64,000 nt of DNA from NCBI GenBank assembly GCA_029204225.1, contig CM055102.1, forward strand, positions 24,273,390-24,337,389. Direction: 5' to 3'. The notes under the pieces are model-generated. The model did not search any database and had not been told where the DNA came from. It saw only the letters and a program-made list of their open reading frames with translations. Each line of letters begins with the position of its first letter. Position 1 is the first letter of the stretch. The position numbers and the translations under genes were made by a program. This DNA is from Diphasiastrum complanatum. Its lineage: Eukaryota > Streptophyta > Lycopodiopsida > Lycopodiales > Lycopodiaceae. Positions 62,794 to 64,000 of the stretch are shown here, piece by piece.

Positions 62794-64000
62794 CTGCTTG
62801 TCACAAAAGTTCATGATGTAAGCACAACAACATAAATCAGTAACTGTAACCACCTTTGACAAACACAAGAGAACTTAAATGCATATGTTATGATGCTGTT
62901 TCAAGTGATTTGTCCCAAAATTCTGATATACAAAATCATTGAAACTTAAGGGTGACAACAAGCACATAGCATAGACCAATATTTCCAGCAATCATTTGTA
63001 CAAAGTCTAAGTTAAGTTCGATGTGTATAGGAAAGGCTCAGTGCTGATAAGTAAGACAAGAGGAATTAGGTGACACTCTTGTATATTATTTGTGGTAAAA
63101 GTTAAGTCGGACGTTAATAGGAAAGGTTCAGTGCTGATAAATAAGACAAGGAAAATTAGGTGACACTCTTGTATATTATTTGTTCAAAAGCTATAAAGCA
63201 TTCAATCAGAGAAGTTTCTAAGCCACAGTTGAATGATTATAACAATCAAATCTCCATATCAATGTGAGATAGTAATGATTGATGTAGCAAGGCTAATATA
63301 TAGTTTCCCTCGATGCCCCAAGCAGCCTGAAGAGAGATTATATACAGAAGTTGTTACAGAATATCATCTGCCTTGTAAGCATGTTGCAGGAGCTACAGGT
63401 AGGGCACTTGGTGGACTGGAAAGGGGCACCATTTGTTTCTATTCTAGTGTGCCCTGATCCTAGTCAAATAAAGTAAGTCTTAAATTATTATAAGAAAATG
63501 ACTCTTTGAAAGCTCATGTAAAAGGTATGATTAATTTCCTCAATTTTTCTTTCCCTACTCTTCAACCACATGTCCCTTCTCAGTGGAAGCCGTATGATGG
63601 GAAACTATCACCCTCCCATTTTTAAACAAATTCCAGTCAAGAGGGCATTATACACACATATGTTCATCAATATGCATAGAAATTTTAAGCATAGTTGACG
63701 AGGCAGCTATTAGAAGCAAATTTAACCGATTCGCACCATTTTCCATCTAGGGTTACAAAGACAACTGCTGCAGCTATTCATCGAACAGACAGGATCCCTG
63801 TCATTTTAAAGAACCATCTAAGTTGATTAACATGGGACCTACTCATACTATCCATATATGAGTAGGAAGACCTCAAAGCTATCATTCAACCTATCCGTAA
63901 TCATCAAAGGCTCGATCAGGTATGACTTTGGTGTCAATAGCTCAAGCGTGGAGGGATGAGTCTAGATTGACTATATGAATGGGCAATAAGTGAGTGTTCA
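62794..64000. other. KASII upstream intron; tandem repeat, no exon seen
   Basis: The earlier KASII exons were searched for (motifs before IFNDAI) and not found, so they lie beyond 64000. A diverged tandem repeat with period 90 bp is at 63011-63182 (units begin GTTAAGTTCG and GTTAAGTCGG). A 74-codon plus-strand open frame at 63233-63457 shows no family resemblance. Confidence 0.5.
63011..63182. repeat. Tandem duplication, period 90 bp
   Basis: Two units share GCTGATAA, TAAGACAAG and TTAGGTGACACTCTTGTATA with about ten differences. Intronic. Confidence 0.9.

Noticed and set aside
63233-63457. 74-codon plus-strand frame near the right end
   Set aside because: No family resemblance, opposite to KASII and within its intron.

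Overview
The window is nuclear DNA of a land plant, almost certainly a seed plant with a large, repeat-rich genome. The evidence is spliced exons of two typical plant genes (a plastid KASII and a nuclear poly(A)-binding protein) with consensus GT-AG junctions. Around them lie plant-type Ty3/gypsy chromoviruses with initiator-Met-tRNA primer sites, Ty1/copia elements, hAT DNA transposons with 8-bp target duplications, a non-LTR element and long (CT)n tracts. The species cannot be named from the sequence. Most of the 64 kb is transposable-element DNA in many states of decay.

Both host genes lie on the minus strand. (1) A PABN-type poly(A)-binding protein gene has exon 1 at 16369-16241 and exon 2 at 5518-5416. 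They are joined in phase across a 10.7-kb intron that holds a decayed gypsy element (6.3-8.5 kb), the 5' end of a hAT element (9.04-10.2 kb) and a larger gypsy element (10.25-14.96 kb). The RRM exons are not seen down to position 1. (2) A KASII gene (3-oxoacyl-ACP synthase II) enters from beyond 64 kb. Ten in-frame exons run from 62793 to the stop codon at 25757, with catalytic Cys, His, Lys and His in place. Introns of 12.85 kb (60857-48006) and 21.8 kb (47924-26141) separate the last four exons. Both are packed with nested transposons, yet the exons show no damage.

Layout: 1-1.37 kb LINE remnant and microsatellite; 5.4-16.4 kb PABN gene with intronic elements; 17-20.8 kb rearranged copia pieces; 20.9-22.6 kb unidentified ORFs; 25.76-26.14 kb last two KASII exons; 27.55-31.79 kb two hAT copies in opposite orientation, one inside the other; 32.3-37.4 kb gypsy scrap, then a copia element with a small hAT-like insertion in its leader; 37.4-45.5 kb an old gypsy copy split by a second gypsy on the other strand, itself carrying a 719-bp hAT-like element; 45.66-46.4 kb gypsy and hAT scraps; 47.925-48.005 kb KASII exon; 48.72-59.44 kb a hAT element with a 5.1-kb gypsy inserted in its reading frame; 60.86-62.79 kb seven KASII exons.

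The most unusual pattern concerns the hAT-like elements. Several have terminal zones made of clustered short palindromic words followed by an A/T run, and the word differs between elements: GGTACC/CCGCGG, GTTTGAAACG, GTTCGAACC, GTTCCGGAAC, GTTTCGAAACG. Two large or medium elements (8-bp duplications GGTAGGAC and GATACTAG) and one 180-bp element (GATTACAC) are delimited exactly. This looks like related transposons whose terminal binding-site word has diverged while the layout stayed the same.
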